A stretch of DNA of 64,000 nucleotides, taken from assembly GCA_029216955.1 (NCBI GenBank), contig JANAVB010016199.1:13358489-13422488 (forward strand). Reading direction: 5' to 3'. The DNA comes from Iris pallida (taxonomy: Eukaryota > Streptophyta > Magnoliopsida > Asparagales > Iridaceae). How positions within the stretch are numbered: the stretch's first letter is position 1; every line of letters begins with the position of its first letter. The notes under the pieces are model-generated. The model was not told the origin of the DNA. It did not search any database and was given only the letters and a program-made list of their open reading frames with translations. Of this stretch, positions 37,145-51,245 are shown piece by piece. The translations under genes were made by a program, and so were the position numbers.

Positions 37145-39450
37145 TATTTTTGTGGTGGCCCATATGGGTCTCGAATATATTATTTGGTTACATCATTGTA
37201 CCAGGCAAGCCTGCATATAGGATTAGAGTATATGATCTCATCCACATACTTGATCTACTTCCTTGATTCTATTTTCGAACTCTCGTTTGACCGCCTTGAA
37301 TTGCTTCTTGCTTGATTCCTTTTCTACCGTAAATCTTATATCTCGTGCTTAATAGGTTAGGAAGATAACTCATATATAAGCCCCATTGTTCAATTATACT
37401 ATTAGTTGAATTTTTCTAAGTTGGGTAGCTAGTATGCCTCACAACCTAGAATCCCATTGTCCTTATGACCCATTAATGAAGTATAAATTGAGTAATACTA
37501 TGCTAGAGGTCCATACCCCATTTGGTCAACCCAAGCCTTAGACAAGACGATACTAGGACAACTGTAGAGGCACAAACACCGAACGAGTCATATACTTTGA
37601 TTAACTTGAAGTATTTATACTTTCTTTCATCATAATCTTACATACTTATATTTTTGGACTATCTTGACTAATGCTGCTATTATAGCCTAGTTTTGCAAGT
37701 TTTTTCTTTTATCGATCTTGTTTAGGACATATATTTTATTGAGTACCCCCACTAACATATTGTCTAATTATAATCAGTGTATTATGGTCTGATCAACCTT
37801 AGTGCACTTGGTTCGCCCATCATGTGACTATTCTATATGGATTGAGATATAGTTGACTTAGCTTATAGACAAATGTACCCGTCCTCTAGACAGGTCCAAG
37901 CATAATGTATCGGTTATGTAACTATACTGATACGAGCCTGTAAATAGAAATCTACCAAAATAGGATCTCATCTGCAACTGCCTTGACAACTCTCTTTGAA
38001 ATATTCAATCGCCTTTGAAATCCGTATTTGTATTCAATCACATCTTCCTTGAACTCTTTATTATTTTTTATCTTCTCCTATTTCAGAAAAGAAAACCCTC
38101 GTGCTTGAGGGAAGATAGACACGGAGTATTCCTATTAGTTTTCCATACCACATATGGCCATGATAGTTGTATACACACAAAGTGTAGCTAGCCATCGACC
38201 AAGCCATAAGACTATATCCTTATCTTGAGTTACTCGTCCTTTCCTTGACCCTAGAGCTATTATCATGACCTTCTAATCATTTGAAACTTGAGAATGATTA
38301 CAACCATTCCTTTGATCGTACCCCAACCTAGGAGACTATCTTCACTCAAGGAACCAAGTCCATTAAGTCTCTACTTATTCTTATCTTGATTTGCTCAAAC
38401 CCTTAATTTTTTTTTATTTTCGTGCGTTAACTAGCAACTCTCATTCATTGCCCAAACCATACCACGACCCTTGAACCTAACCATAATTTTCCTTCCGCTT
38501 TCCTTCTTGAGGATTTTTCATTTAACTCCTCCGTAATTCATGCAAAACTTGTTCTTATATGAATCCCTTATGCTTCAGTTAGAATCAGGCTGAATTAGAA
38601 AACCCCATGGAGGAAATTAGTGCTATAGTTGTGTTATTATGAGGCATAAGTTAAAATATACGGTAATCCCTATTAGATGAAATTAAGGAATGTGATTATT
38701 GTGTTTGATATGATGATATAATCAAGGTGAATATACTTCTCGATTGACAAAATTGGTACTTCAAGATAAATTAATTATTGAGGAAAACTTTCATGTGATG
38801 ATATTGAGGTTATTAGTTTTTGAGGTTACTCAAATGTTGAAGATGGAAATTATTAAAAATTCTTGATAAGTTAAGGACTAAATTTCCATGAGGATTATTG
38901 ATATGAATTTCATATTAAAAATGAGTTTGATTTTTTGCTTTTGTCTAAATTGATTGGAGATTTATTGAATTTTGATTTTTGAAGTGTTTCAATATTTTGA
39001 ATAATTTTAAAATTTCATGGAATATAAATTTTGAGGAGAAATAATAAATTATATGAAGAGTTGAGTATAGAAAAATATTGATGATTGGTTGAAGCACCAA
39101 TTCAAGGATTATGGCAATATCAAACGTGAATTTGAAAGTCCAAAAATTGAGTTATTGATCATATCTTGAGATCTAGGAAATTGTCACTTTTTTTTTAAGT
39201 TACACATTATAGATTGATGGTAATGTTGATCCAATTAGGCGCTGATGGGTTGTCATGTTTGCGATCATCCTCTAGATTATATCTATTGAATTTATATTTC
39301 TAGTTATTCAAATTGCCTGTTTCGGTAAAACACAGTTTCTATCTCCATGCTCAATTGTGGTTTCATATTAAGAAAAATTTCTACCTCCCAACCCTACCTA
39401 CCCTAGTTATTTCTTAATTTCGAGAACAAATTTTTGTAAGTTAGTTAGTA
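37145..39450 (+). other. Non-coding interior of element C
   Basis: 2.3 kb without gag or pol in any frame. It starts with a primer site (37153-37175, TGGTGGCCCAT then GGGTCTCGAA, three mismatches to the tRNA-Ile(AAU) complement), followed by a leader shared with A and D. A second leader-like copy is near 37894-37950. The last 30 bases keep a degenerate TTTCGAGAACAAATTTTTG motif before the LTR. Blocks are shared with A's interior; the AT-rich part at about 38570-39300 has no counterpart in A. Confidence 0.75.
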
Positions 39451-42411
39451 TGTAAACCACCTAAATTTTATAGTTTTTTATTTTTATTTTAGTATTTATA
39501 CATCGAGTACGAATATGTATATTTGAATATTTAATTTTTTTTATATACAAAATTTATTATAAGTTTTAATGAAAATAAATATTATTGTTTCAAAATACAT
39601 ATAAGGTAAATATTTTCGTATATAAAATGTGTCCCGCTGAATTTTAGTCAAAACTTTAATTTAATTATATTATTATAAAAAAGCTATTTTTATTTTTATA
39701 GAAGTATAGATAATAATTTTGAAAATAATATTTTTCTTATTTACTATTTGCATATGATGTACATGAAAATAAATTCATGTATATTTGAAAATTTTGAATT
39801 TCGAAAACTATTTGTAATTATTTTTATTTATAAAAAAGTAATTTTAAATTTATTTAATATTATTGTTTAAATATTTATGTTAATTTAAACTGTGGTTAGA
39901 TTTTATTAAATTGGTTTTAGATTAATTTAAATTAAATGTGAGAGTATCTAGTGGATATTTAAAGGACTACTAATCCTTATCTAACTGGGAGCCCACCTCC
40001 TATATAAGGAGAGCCCCTTTTGCTCTTTTCGCTAGGAACCCAAATGGTTCCATAGCCAGATCTCTATCATCGTATGGTACATCATGTCCATGTCCACCAC
40101 TCCTCGTGGCAGCCACTGTGTTGACTTCTCTCCTGCGACCAACATCACCACCCGCCTAGCCACCCTCTCCGACTTTATATCCACCATCACCATCCACTCC
40201 CAAACGACCACCATGGCCGCGTGGAAAAGCATATCAGAGACACGCTACCATGTTCGAGCTCTCGAATGGAGTTCCACCACCACGAGGAACCACCATCTTC
40301 ACCATCATTACGTACCACCAAACCCCTTTGGCCAAACCGACATCGCTATCACCACCATCTTCACCACAGTCTACTTCCACTCACCTTGCTTAAGTTGGTG
40401 ACGACCGCGGCCATGCCATGGTGAGATTCTATCGCTAATCCCGACCCCGGCCAGTGCCTAGCCGTCTAGATCTGGTCCGAGCATCCATATCGCCTCCGAT
40501 CACGAGCGCCTTCCAACACTCAACGCCGTGAGTCGTGCGCTGCTGCACCAGGATCGATAAGCCCCACTTCCCCTGGCTCCTTTCTCCCCCTCGTCTTCTT
40601 ATTTCTCTCCCTCCCTAGCTCTCGGTCTCTCCTCCCTTCTCTCGATTTTTTTCTTTCTCTTTAAAACTCTCATTTCCTTGGGATGAGAACAACTGATCTC
40701 GTTTTTTTGTGTTTTTCTATTACTATTATTTTTATTTTTTATATTTGTTTTGTATTACAGTATTAAATATTAATTAATAATTTATTATTACTTCTATTAG
40801 AGTAAATATATACAATATTTATTAAGTGTATTATTATTGTTATGGATACTATTATCATTAGTTTTATTAAAATTATTATTTTTATCTATTTTTAATATAT
40901 ATAGTAAATATCCCTAAAAATGTATTTATAACAAAAATATAGTATTGGGTTTTGTGCCTACATGTAATTTCAAATTTTTGGATTAGAATTTTAAATATAT
41001 TATTTCTAGCCATTTATAAATATTTTACCTAAAATTATACATTTTTTTACAAATTAGGGGTGTTAGCCATAAAATGTTTTACTAGAATTTCAAACATATT
41101 TTCCTAAAATATTTTTGACCAATGAAATATAGTTTTTTGAAATTATAAATCATTTCCTAAATATTCTAATAGTACTTAAAAAGGTTTTCAATATGAATAA
41201 TGTTTTTGCATATTAAAATATTTTCTAAAGATAGTTAAATATTTATTTATCTTGATCGTGACTAATCCCATTATTCTTATTCCTTCTGCGAAATTATTCC
41301 TTAAGTCAACCCTAGCTAATCGGAATGTTCTGGACTCAATGGAGCAGTCTGTCCCATCATTAGAGGCCATCTTGTGAAGTTTTAACAGCAAAGACAATTT
41401 CGTGCAATAATGATCATCGTACCACTACCAGGCAAGTATACCTTACCTATTTGATTTACATTATTTATATGCTTTACTTTTACCAATCATTTACATGTTA
41501 TATTGTTGCATATTTTTTCTATTCATTACCTACATGTTGTCCTGGCGATATATTCTTGATTATACTTTTTTCTGGTTGGTCATGTTGACACGTGAGATGA
41601 GATACACGGAGTATTGTGATGCATGCTAAGTGACCTTACATGTTCCTGTTTAGCCCTGTTCCTTGTTAGAAGACTAACTAGACGTGTCGCAGATACGAGA
41701 CGAACAGTAACATTTGGGAGGGAAGGACGACTACTACTTGCGTGGGCCATGCTGAGCACTTACATTTTATATATATGTATCTATATTTATTCGGGGAGGA
41801 GCCATGTTTCCTGAGTTACAACCTCTCTTAGTTATCGTTGAGACTCCAGTACCAGAGCTACGACTATATGTATGCCAGACCCGGATGTCTTTTACTTTGG
41901 AGATGTCTGTGCTTGCAAACGTCGTCCTTAAATTATATTGCATATAAGTGGCTAGACATGATTAGTGTTAGTTGTCTCTGTAATTCCTGTTTATTCATGT
42001 TATTTACTGTATTTTGTTTTCGGCAAGTATATTATGTATCTTGCTACTTCCTTTTGAGGACCTGGTGATCTCTCCATGTGTGTGTTTTCTTGACTTTTTG
42101 TAGGAGTTTCAGCCAAGTTCGTAATCTTCTCTCTCTATCGAAGACAACTTGCTCTTGGATCATCCTTGCTGCTTATATTCTTTATTTTGCTATTTCCTTC
42201 TTTCTAGTTTTATGTTGGTAGTGGATTTGTCACCATCCAGCAACTTGTACAATGACAATACATATTGATTTATAATATCTTCATTACCTTATTTTGTCGA
42301 TGAGATTTATTGTACCATGATTATATACTGCATTTACAACTTCGTATATTTATTATACGGCTGGCATATTTATGTACCTAGTCCTACCTATTTTGGGACT
42401 GGGACGTTATA
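39451..42411 (+). repeat. 3' LTR of element C (2,961 bp)
   Basis: Starts TGTAAACCACC and ends GGGACGTTATA, a decayed GGGGCGTTACA. It has TATATAAG at 40001-40008, a CCA-rich segment (40080-40560), the AGGCAAGTATACC box (41430-41442) and the conserved box near 42055. Open frames at 40084-40424 lie in the CCA-rich part and have no domain. Confidence 0.85.
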
Positions 42412-42563
42412 ACAACTCTTCAAAGGCTGCTTGGCATATATCAGTCCAAGTAAACTCCTCATCCTTCTGAGTAAGCTTGGTTATTGGCTCCGCGATTCTA
42501 GCAAAGTCTTGCACAAACTTCCTGTAGTAACCTACTAGTCCCAAAAAACTCTGAATCTCTGCT
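42412..42563 (-). pseudogene. pol: Pol fragment of element F (RT/RNase H linker)
   Basis: The minus strand encodes the [12 protein letters not shown] region and the ICQAAFEEL region typical between RT and RNase H, bounded on the left by the end of C and on the right by solo LTR G. The last five bases, CTGCT (42559-42563), are the left duplication of G. The reading continues at 46766, so these are parts of one gene. Confidence 0.85.
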
Positions 42564-44805
42564 TGTAAAATCCCTAAATTTTTACTATTTTTTTATAAAT
42601 TTGGTACTGATTTTTTTTATTTTGTATTGTACGTCGCGTAGTTGTATTGTACGTCGCGTGCGAAATTTTGTTTTTGTAATTGCTCGACGAGTGCGAATAT
42701 GTGCGAGCGTACATATTTTTAGAAAAACATTTTTCTATTTTATAGTTTCAAAATAAGATATATTAATTACTTTTATTTACTTAAGGTTGTGAAAAGCGTC
42801 GCATCGAGATTTTAAAAACATTATTTAATTTTATTATTATAAAAAGACGAGTTTATTTTATTGACAATTTAGGAAACTATGTTTCATAAATATACCTTCT
42901 TCTCATGCAAATATGTAAGATGTAATTTATGTATAAATTGATTTTCAAAATTATTTATTAATTTTCTTAAATTATTGAAAAGGTATTTTTGAAGTAGTTT
43001 CTATTAATATTTAATTTGATTTTCAAAATTTATTAATATTAATATTTTATTATTCAAAAAGATATTTAAAAATATTTATTATTTTTGAAATTATTATTAT
43101 TAGTATTTTGGAAAATATATTTTAAAATTATGGTGGCAATTTAAATCTCGATTTGATTTTATGGATTTGATTTAAATAGTTTAAATTTAAAGATAGAACT
43201 TATATTTAATTTGAGTTTCGATATCTAGATTTAAATTAATTTAGATTTGGATTTGAATTTATTTAATTGATTTAAATTAATAGATTGAATTATCTAATTG
43301 GGTTTAAATAAATTCTAATTCTTATCCAACTGGGAATTCCCACCTCCTATATAAGGAGAGGTACTCATCCACATTATTATTCCACAATTCCTCCACCACC
43401 ACAACCAAAAATATGTGTATCGTGTCCGTGCCCGTATTTTTCTTCCCATCCACTATTCTTTTCTTCTACAGATACATTATTTTTGTCCCGTCCGACAAAC
43501 CCGAACGTCCATCCATGTCGTGTCGGACAATCCCCCACACGATGACACCTCTCAAACGAATCCCTAAATCTAATCCCTAGTCTAAACCCTGTCCCCACTC
43601 GCGTCAGCCGCCTCCGCCCCGACTCCCAATCAGCACCCCTGCCAACTTCGGCAGCACCACCATCGCTGCCTCACCGTGGCCTCCTCCGCTTCCGACCCAA
43701 AACGGCACAGCCCAGAACCTCCTTCTCCCTGACCGACCCTCCGACCTAACACCATTAATGACCCAGCCCAACTCTCTCAACCACCCCGGCCAACGGCCGC
43801 AGACACGAACCCCTAATACTAGAAGAACCCCCACCGCCAGCCACCGTGGACCACCACCCGCTACCACCACCATCTCGCTGTGACCGCTGCCACCACCACG
43901 ACCTACGTCGACCGATTTTCGGCCACCACAGCCACCGCAACCCAGCCATCAACATTATCGTGGCACCACAGCCAGTCTCCGTATCCGTCACGAACCACCA
44001 CCGCCATACTCCTCCTTCCTGACACCACCCGTCGCAGCGCCACCCAAAAACCCCCAAAAATCAAGAAGAAAACCCAAATAAAACACATCTCCACCGCCGT
44101 ACTCACCTCCGTCCTGGCCGTCGCGACCTCGTCCCCGCGCGGTGAGCGCTCCGCCGTGCCTGAGCTCCTGCGACCAGCGCCGCCCCGTGCGCGCGACACC
44201 GGTCAGCCCACCGTAGACCCAAACCTCCGCCGCCGGGAGACCTCCACCCCATCCTGCTTGGTCCACCGCCGTCCGTAGCTCTGGAGAGCGCCGGACGACC
44301 GTCCGTGCTCGTCCGCCGACTTCTTTCCCCCCGCGCCCTTCCTCCTTCTCCGGCCGCCGCTCACAGCCTCCGCCGCGCCTCTCCACGAGCTGCCGCCGCC
44401 CTGCGTCAGCCTCCGCCACCTCCGGCAAGCTCGCCATCTTCTCGTCGACGACCTCCGCACAGACCGGCGTCGCCTACCACCGGAAACCCCCTCCGCTCTC
44501 CCGATCGCCCCTTCCTCTCTCCTCCGCTTCTCTCCCGATCGCTCCTCTCTCCATCTCTGCTTCTTTCTCTCTCTCTGCTCCTCTCATTTGTGTAGTGATT
44601 TCTTTTTTATTTTATTGCTACTGGTGTTTGCTCTTCTCTCGAGGAGAAAAAATGTAGAGTTTTGTTTTTTTTGCTTTTGCTTTAATGTAACTGCTATACT
44701 TTTATATATTATTAATATTAGGATTATTAATATTATTACTATTGATTATTATTACTATTTTTGATTTTTGTTATATTGTATTATTATTGTTAACATCATA
44801 TTTAA

Positions 44806-44900
<95 letters not shown>

Positions 44901-46760
44901 CCAGCCTTATTAATAATGTAGTGACTAATTATTATTATTATACTATTTTTAGTTTAATCTATATCTACATTAAGAATGTTTGTTAATAAAATAGTAGGTA
45001 TATTTTTAGAATTTACTATTATCATTATTATTACTATTATCATTATTTTGTGGTTTTGTTAATAATATGATCTGTATTTTAGAAATTATGCAAATATTTT
45101 TCTAGCTAAATTCAAAGTTAAGATTTTAACACTAAAATATCTTTCTTGATTTATATGAATAAGTTTAGTTTTGGTCTAAAGGATTTAACATTTTTTTAAA
45201 TATTTATCTAGGATATATTTTAATTAATGAAATATAGTTTCTACCAAAAATCATGTTTTACAACCTTAGAGTTTTTGTTTTCCTAAAAACGACTTTCGAC
45301 TTTTGAGTATTTATTTTGAAAACATATTTTGACAAATAAATTATATTTTCAAGTATCATAAAATAATTTTCAAAAATCGTATATATTTATTGTTATCCAT
45401 TTTTCTTTGATTTTTTCCTTCCATCCCTGACCAACCCCATTATTCCTATACTCTCTCAAATTTCGTAACTCCTGTGTCCACCCTAGCTAATTCGACCCTT
45501 CTGGACCCAATGGAACTGTCCGTGCCACCATCAGAGGTCACCTTGCATAGTTGTTACAACCGAAGTCGCAGTTCGTGCCACCTTGATCATTGCAGTACAC
45601 CAGACGTCCTACCAGGCAAGATACCTTGCCACCTTACTCTGTGATTACTTTATTTTATCTTTCAGTTATTTATTTTCAGTTTCATATATATTTTTCTATG
45701 TTTTATATCACTGTGCGTCCGAGTCACACTTGGATGCAAGCGACCATATCGGTCGTTCATTTGCCTTATATTATTTACTTGCATTGACATAGCTTAGTGA
45801 CCACCCATTGATGATGAGGTATTGGTATATCTTATACGGCCTTGACACGTACTTTACCACATATTATGAGTCACATATAGGACATGTACTCGTATAGTCA
45901 GCCGGCCACCGATACGTATGGGACGTGCGACGGTTAGGAGTAACTGCCAATAGAATTGCATGCTAGTGGACTTGGCAGTTACTAGATGGTCATATGAGTC
46001 ATGGATTTGACTCCATTAGGCATTGGGAGGGAAGAACAGTTCCTTGATGTATGGGCCACATATTAATTGCTATTGTACCTGAAGCTCTGCTGGAGACGCA
46101 GGTTCACCTTACTATTACTGATTCCCTCTGACGTTCATGGAGCGTTATGGACGTTTTCTTACTGATTCCCTCTGACGTTCGCCGAATGTTATGGACGGAT
46201 TATACTGATTCCCGATGAGAGGGACGATGCCACTGCTATACAGCCCGAGTGCCCATATATGAAGGATCGTTCTTTGCATATTCACTATAGTACGGTTAGG
46301 TACCCTATTGCATGCATCCTTTATTTTCTATTATAAATCACAGTTTATATGGCATGATATTATGTATCTTGTTACGTCCCTCTGAAGACCTGGTTATCTC
46401 GCCAGGTGTGTGCTCTTGTCTTTCGCAGGTGTTCTAGCTGTGGCCATGATCATCTCTATTTCTTCGAGGATAATTGCACTTAGATCGTCTTCGCTTTGCT
46501 CGCCAAACTCTTTCTTTTGTTATGTATTTCTTTTCATAGTTGGTAGTGGATTTGTCTCCGTCCAACTACATGTACCAAATGACAATTCATAGTTGATTAT
46601 ATGATATCTTTTATTCTTATGTTTTGTGGATAAGATTAGTTAGTTATGGTTTACTATATTTTACAGCTTATGTATTCATACGAGGCCCGTGTACTTCGTA
46701 TGTATACAGCTGGCATGTCTACGTACCTAGTCCTACGTATTTTGGGACTGGGGCGTTACA
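42564..46760 (+). mobile_element. Element G: solo LTR of the A family (4,197 bp)
   Basis: Single LTR, TGTAAAATCC...GGGGCGTTACA, flanked by perfect CTGCT copies (42559-42563 and 46761-46765) inside F pol. It is the longest complete LTR of this family here: TATATAAG at 43348-43355, CCA/CCG-rich segment 43560-44590, TTA microsatellite 44811-44899, AGGCAAGATACC box at 45614-45625, conserved TCTGAAGACCTGG box near 46385. A solo LTR with an intact duplication indicates LTR-LTR recombination that deleted an interior. Open frames inside have no recognised domain. Confidence 0.93.
44811..44899. repeat. (TTA)n microsatellite in solo LTR G
   Basis: About 30 uninterrupted ATT/TTA units. The poly-Tyr open frame across it is an artefact. 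Confidence 0.97.
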
Positions 46761-47388
46761 CTGCTACTGACTTGTGAGTAGCCCACAACTTCACTGCTTC
46801 AATCTTCTTCGGATCTACTGCTATCCCATCCCTGTCACCACATGTCCCAAAAATTCTACTCTATCTAGGAAAAACTTATATTTTAAGAATTTTCTATACA
46901 ACTTTTCTTTTCTTAGGTTCTCCAATACTATATTTAAATGCTCTTCATGCTCCTCTGGGGTCTTGGAGTAAAATATCATCTATGAAAACCACTACAAACT
47001 TGTCTAGGTACTAGTAGAGAACCTTATTCATAAGATTCATGAAGACAGCTGGGGCAATACTGGTGAGTCCGAAGGACATAACCAGGAACTCATATTGTCC
47101 GTACCGGGTGTTAAAGGCAGTCTTCGGAATATCTTGTTCCCTAACTTTTGCCTGATGATACCGCATCGCAGGTCTATCTTGGAAAATAATTTTGCTCCAC
47201 TCAACATATCAAAGAGCTCATTAATCATAGGCAAGGAATATGTATTCTTAATTGTGACATTGTTGAGGGCTCGATCGTCGATGCACATCCTAACGGTCTT
47301 GTCCTTCTTCGACACAAATAGGATTGGTGCTCCCCAAGGCACTAGATCGAATGAAACCTTTCCCTTATAACTCGTCGATATGTGCCTT
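46761..47388 (-). pseudogene. pol: RT fragment of element F
   Basis: Minus strand, right to left: [20 protein letters not shown], a degenerate [13 protein letters not shown] block, FSKIDLR, then a frameshift near 47160, the YEFLV and MPFGLT-like blocks, the FIDDIL catalytic region near 46990 and the HVVTG region near 46840. Comparison with D and H gives the reading. Stops and frameshifts are more frequent than in D, E or H, as expected for the oldest host. Element H interrupts it at 47389, in the codons before the KGFIRSSA motif. The start of RT, protease and gag of F must lie right of the window. Confidence 0.85.
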
Positions 47389-48142
47389 TGTCACGACCCG
47401 CTCCCGAATAATTAGACACGAGTCGGACATGTCCAGCCTTTGTCATTAGACACGACGAAGTAAGCTGTCCAATCTAGGAAAACTACAAGGCAATATGAAA
47501 GTATATAATCACAACATCACTATAAACGATCCCAAAATTCAAAGTACAATTTTAAGATTTTATTATATTTTATCCAGTAAGGTAAAGTAAAGTCTGAGTC
47601 TCAGGTATGAAGAAGGTACACTGCCAAAGGTAAGGTAACTAGGCCTCATCGGCCTCTAAGTCCAATACAGCTCCAGCTGGCTCTAGCACGTCAGCAGGCT
47701 CACGCCAATAATACGTGCCACACATATCCTCTATAACACCTGCAACATATCTAGCCAGGAGCGGAGCTAAGTATATCCAAGAAAATGAACAAGAACATCA
47801 TGATATGGAAATGAGTACAGGAGAACACAAAATATAAAGTATGGGAAATAAGAACATGAATGCTAAAAAATAAATACACGAAACATGAAATGAAGCCTGA
47901 ACATGAAATGTACAAGGAACCTGACATGTGCAATATATCGAAATACATCAGAGTGTGTGATCGACTTGGGTAGAACATGGAACATGGCACAGGCATGAAG
48001 GTACGGCTTAGGGCCCGTGTGCACAGTGCGAGGCCTAAGCTATTAACATGAATTGTAACTCGGGTGTGATCACACATCTGTAGTATTTCCCCTCCCAGAC
48101 ACAAGCAAACTCATGGAACAAGACACAAGACAAGACAGTGTA
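47389..48142 (-). repeat. 3' LTR of element H, outer part
   Basis: Similar to the start of D's LTR at 14214 (ATGTCCAGCCT, AGTAAGCTGT and the CAGGA...GGAGC region follow in the same order). It is cut by K at 48143. No gene is seen; the 117-codon frame at 47751-48104 has no recognised domain. Confidence 0.75.
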
Positions 48143-48703
48143 TGTAACTCCTCTTCCCAAAAAATTTAATTTTTTTTATTATTTATTTGTTTTAAATAGT
48201 GATTTTTAGACTTTCATAAATAATTAATTAGTTAATTATTACGGTAGATGACTTTAGCCATGGTTGAGTTTTGAAGTACAAGACGAACAGGAATTATGGC
48301 ACGGATAGTGTAGTTGCATGCTTTGACTAGTGTTTAGCCATGGTAGGGGAATGCCAAGCCATAAGTGTGCCCTAACTAGGAAAACCAGGCCAAATTAGGA
48401 CCTAACCCCTACAGATGATTTAAATATCTATTAATTAGGTTATTGACTTTTAGGAGACCCGGCCAGCCCAGACACAACCCAAACAAAGCCCAAGCCTATG
48501 AGGTGTTGCAGAGTGACCAGAGACGTCAGGGTAGACATATATTGTGTTGGTATTTTACCTTGGTGATTTTGGAGACAATTCTAGGAACAGTTGTTATATA
48601 TATAAACATATTATATGTGCTTGTTATTAGAAATATTATTTTATTTGATAATATAGTAAATAATTTTCCTTAACAAATATGTTGGACTTTTGGGTTTAGC
48701 TAG

Positions 48704-48793
<90 letters not shown>

Positions 48794-48825
48794 ATAAAAA
48801 AAAAAATTTATATATATTTTTTTAT

Positions 48826-48913
<88 letters not shown>

Positions 48914-51245
48914 TCTATAAGAAAAAGAAATAAAAAAGAAAATGAAGAATGAGACAATCCCAGCCCATCCCAGGCTTGAACCCCCCCAAGCTTCCCAAAG
49001 CCCAGCCCAGCCAGCTCAACCCCGCAAAGAGAACCCCACACCCGACCCCAAATCAAAACGGAATTGGCAACAAAGTATAAGAGGATCGAGAGAGAGACCT
49101 CTCTTAAAAACCCTAGCAAACCCCTATACGCCAACACCCCTACCTCTAAGTGCACCCCGGCCACCGCAGAGCCGCCGCGCACGGCCTGAGTCGGCCAGGA
49201 ACGCGTACGCGCGCGATAAAAGCAGAGCAGTTGCGACAGCAGGGTGAGATGGCAACACAACTTCGTCATTCGAATTCTTCGCACTCGCTGGTTTGTTTTA
49301 CAAACCGTTTTCTTCCGGTACAATCCCAAACTATACTTCTATTTATGCCATCAATTAGTTTTAACTGAAATAGATTAAAACTTGTGATAAATCGATGCAA
49401 ACATCGACAAAAACCTGTTTTATAAATAGCAAACATGTCAGCCCCGACCCCATTTTGGAAGACCAAAATTTGTCGACCCATTGAGAAATTTAGAAATCTA
49501 TTTGTAGGCAGTCTTAGACAACCTATATGGCTCTGTAACCCAATTTACAGAAGTTGATTTCATCAACTACGTGCCGAGAAATCGGATTCCAAAGATTGGC
49601 AAAAAACTGTTTTATATTATTAAAAATCTAGAAAATTCCTCCGATACGACGTGCGTCCCACCAAACCGGGCGACGTGGTTATGAATCGAAAGCATCTAAA
49701 GGTACGTATCGACTTCGCAGATGTGTGTGCTTTGACGGAATTTAAATTGGTTGCGTGTGCGCGACGAATTTAATGTGTATCCATCGAAATTCACCGTATC
49801 GGCCTCTTTGCAAATTTCCCAATTACTTTGTGTACGTTTGTCCGATCGAGACGAAACTTGCGCCAATAGGAACATATCATTTTTTGGTCCTGTATGCCAA
49901 GTTTGGTCCGATTTTGAGACAGTTGATCGGATCGCCATTTCACGGGCCCTACGATCCGATTCAACAGGCGATTTTGTGCACGGCCTGCCGGAATCCAATT
50001 TTGGACATACGGTTGGGTTTGTATCCTTAAAACAAATCCACAGACATGTAGTTTAATGACTTTAGAGACCATGGACTCTGGCACACTTTTCTTTGCAAAA
50101 CGGGTCCAACGGCAGATATCGTTTTAGCCCAAAATGACCGTTTTGCCCTTGTGTCCAGGATTGGACTTAAGGACAGGCAATCCTAGATAATTTAACTATT
50201 CTAAGAACGTTGGTAATGTCTATTTCAGCTTTCGAAGACAGTTATGAGATTTGGATTTTATGGCTTACTAGTTGACGGTATATTGTTGGTTCTTCGTGCT
50301 ACCACCAGGCAAGTGTACCTTGCCTCCCTCTATAGTTTATTTCATGCTTATATTATTTCTTCTTTAGTTATATGTTATCATTTAGTTTTCTAGAGTTGAT
50401 TTGGTTGACATGCCTCTTCTGCTTGTTGACATGCTTGCCACACGGAGATTAGTATCATTGATTTTGTTTATACTTCTTGACTGTCATTCATGTGATTTAC
50501 CATGCTTGTGACCTGATTCCATGAGTACTAGCTGGACGGGGAAATATCTTAGTAGACATGTGAACTACCCAGAAATATCTCCAAAATATCTATTCTTGAC
50601 TGATAGCAGCTACACACGACACGTACAAGGTGCCGGATTTACCCCCTAGCCGTTCACATATCGAAATCGATATTTCAACACACGTAGATAGTTCATGTTT
50701 TCTTGCTAGCAGATCATTTATGAGTACTTGTTCTCGTGTCCGTGTTCATAGTACTTGTCAGTTTCTGTCTCGTTTCTGGTTATTTTTTTATGCATGATAA
50801 CTGTTAGATATGCATGTTTTATGTATCTTGCTAGTCCTCTGAGGACCTGATGATCTCTTCAGGTAGCTGGTTGCACGGAGTTAGTTAGCTGAGCATGTGG
50901 TAGTCGATTACATCTGCATGATTCAGGTATTTTGCTAGTGATATTGCTTTATTATCTTCTCGTGCTCTTATGATATATCCTGCTTGTTAGCCTAGTTTCA
51001 TAGACTCATGTTATTCTTGGAGTCTAATCGGACAATATGCTAGGGGGCTGCAGACCATAACCCATAGTATTCATTCATGTTTTATTTTCTTATTATGGAT
51101 TGAGATATAGTTATGCCATGCCTTGATTAGGCATGATACCTTAGTCCAGACAGCGTTTACGTATTCGAGATGGGTTGGACTCCACTCGATACGTAGCTGG
51201 CTTGCTCACGAGCTTGCATCCGAAAAGCAGGTACGAGTTGTGACA
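48143..51245 (+). repeat. 5' LTR of element K (3,103 bp)
   Basis: Contains TA tracts (48709-48908), a TATA-like TATAAG near 49077 followed by AAACCCTAG, a ~570-bp module (about 49650-50190) also present in solo LTR L, the AGGCAAGTGTACC box (50308-50320) and the TCTGAGGACCTG box near 50838. Overlapping open frames at 49696-50084 recur in the 3' LTR and, diverged, in L, but shift frame between copies, so I do not call a gene. Confidence 0.9.
48709..48909. repeat. (TA)n hairpin tract in K 5' LTR
   Basis: Two TA arms around a TTTTATAAAA...TTTTATAAAA core (48789-48832). Confidence 0.95.

Noticed and set aside
44768..44986. Poly-Tyr open frame
   Set aside because: Translation of the TTA microsatellite.
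48138..48142. Target duplication for K (GTGTA on the left side)
   Set aside because: The right end of K is truncated and no partner is found, so no duplication is claimed.
49696..50084. About 100-codon overlapping frames in K LTR, with counterparts at 53721-54077 and, in L, 55993-56361
   Set aside because: The similarity is at DNA level in a shared LTR module; frames shift between copies and there is no recognised domain. A real short protein cannot be wholly excluded.
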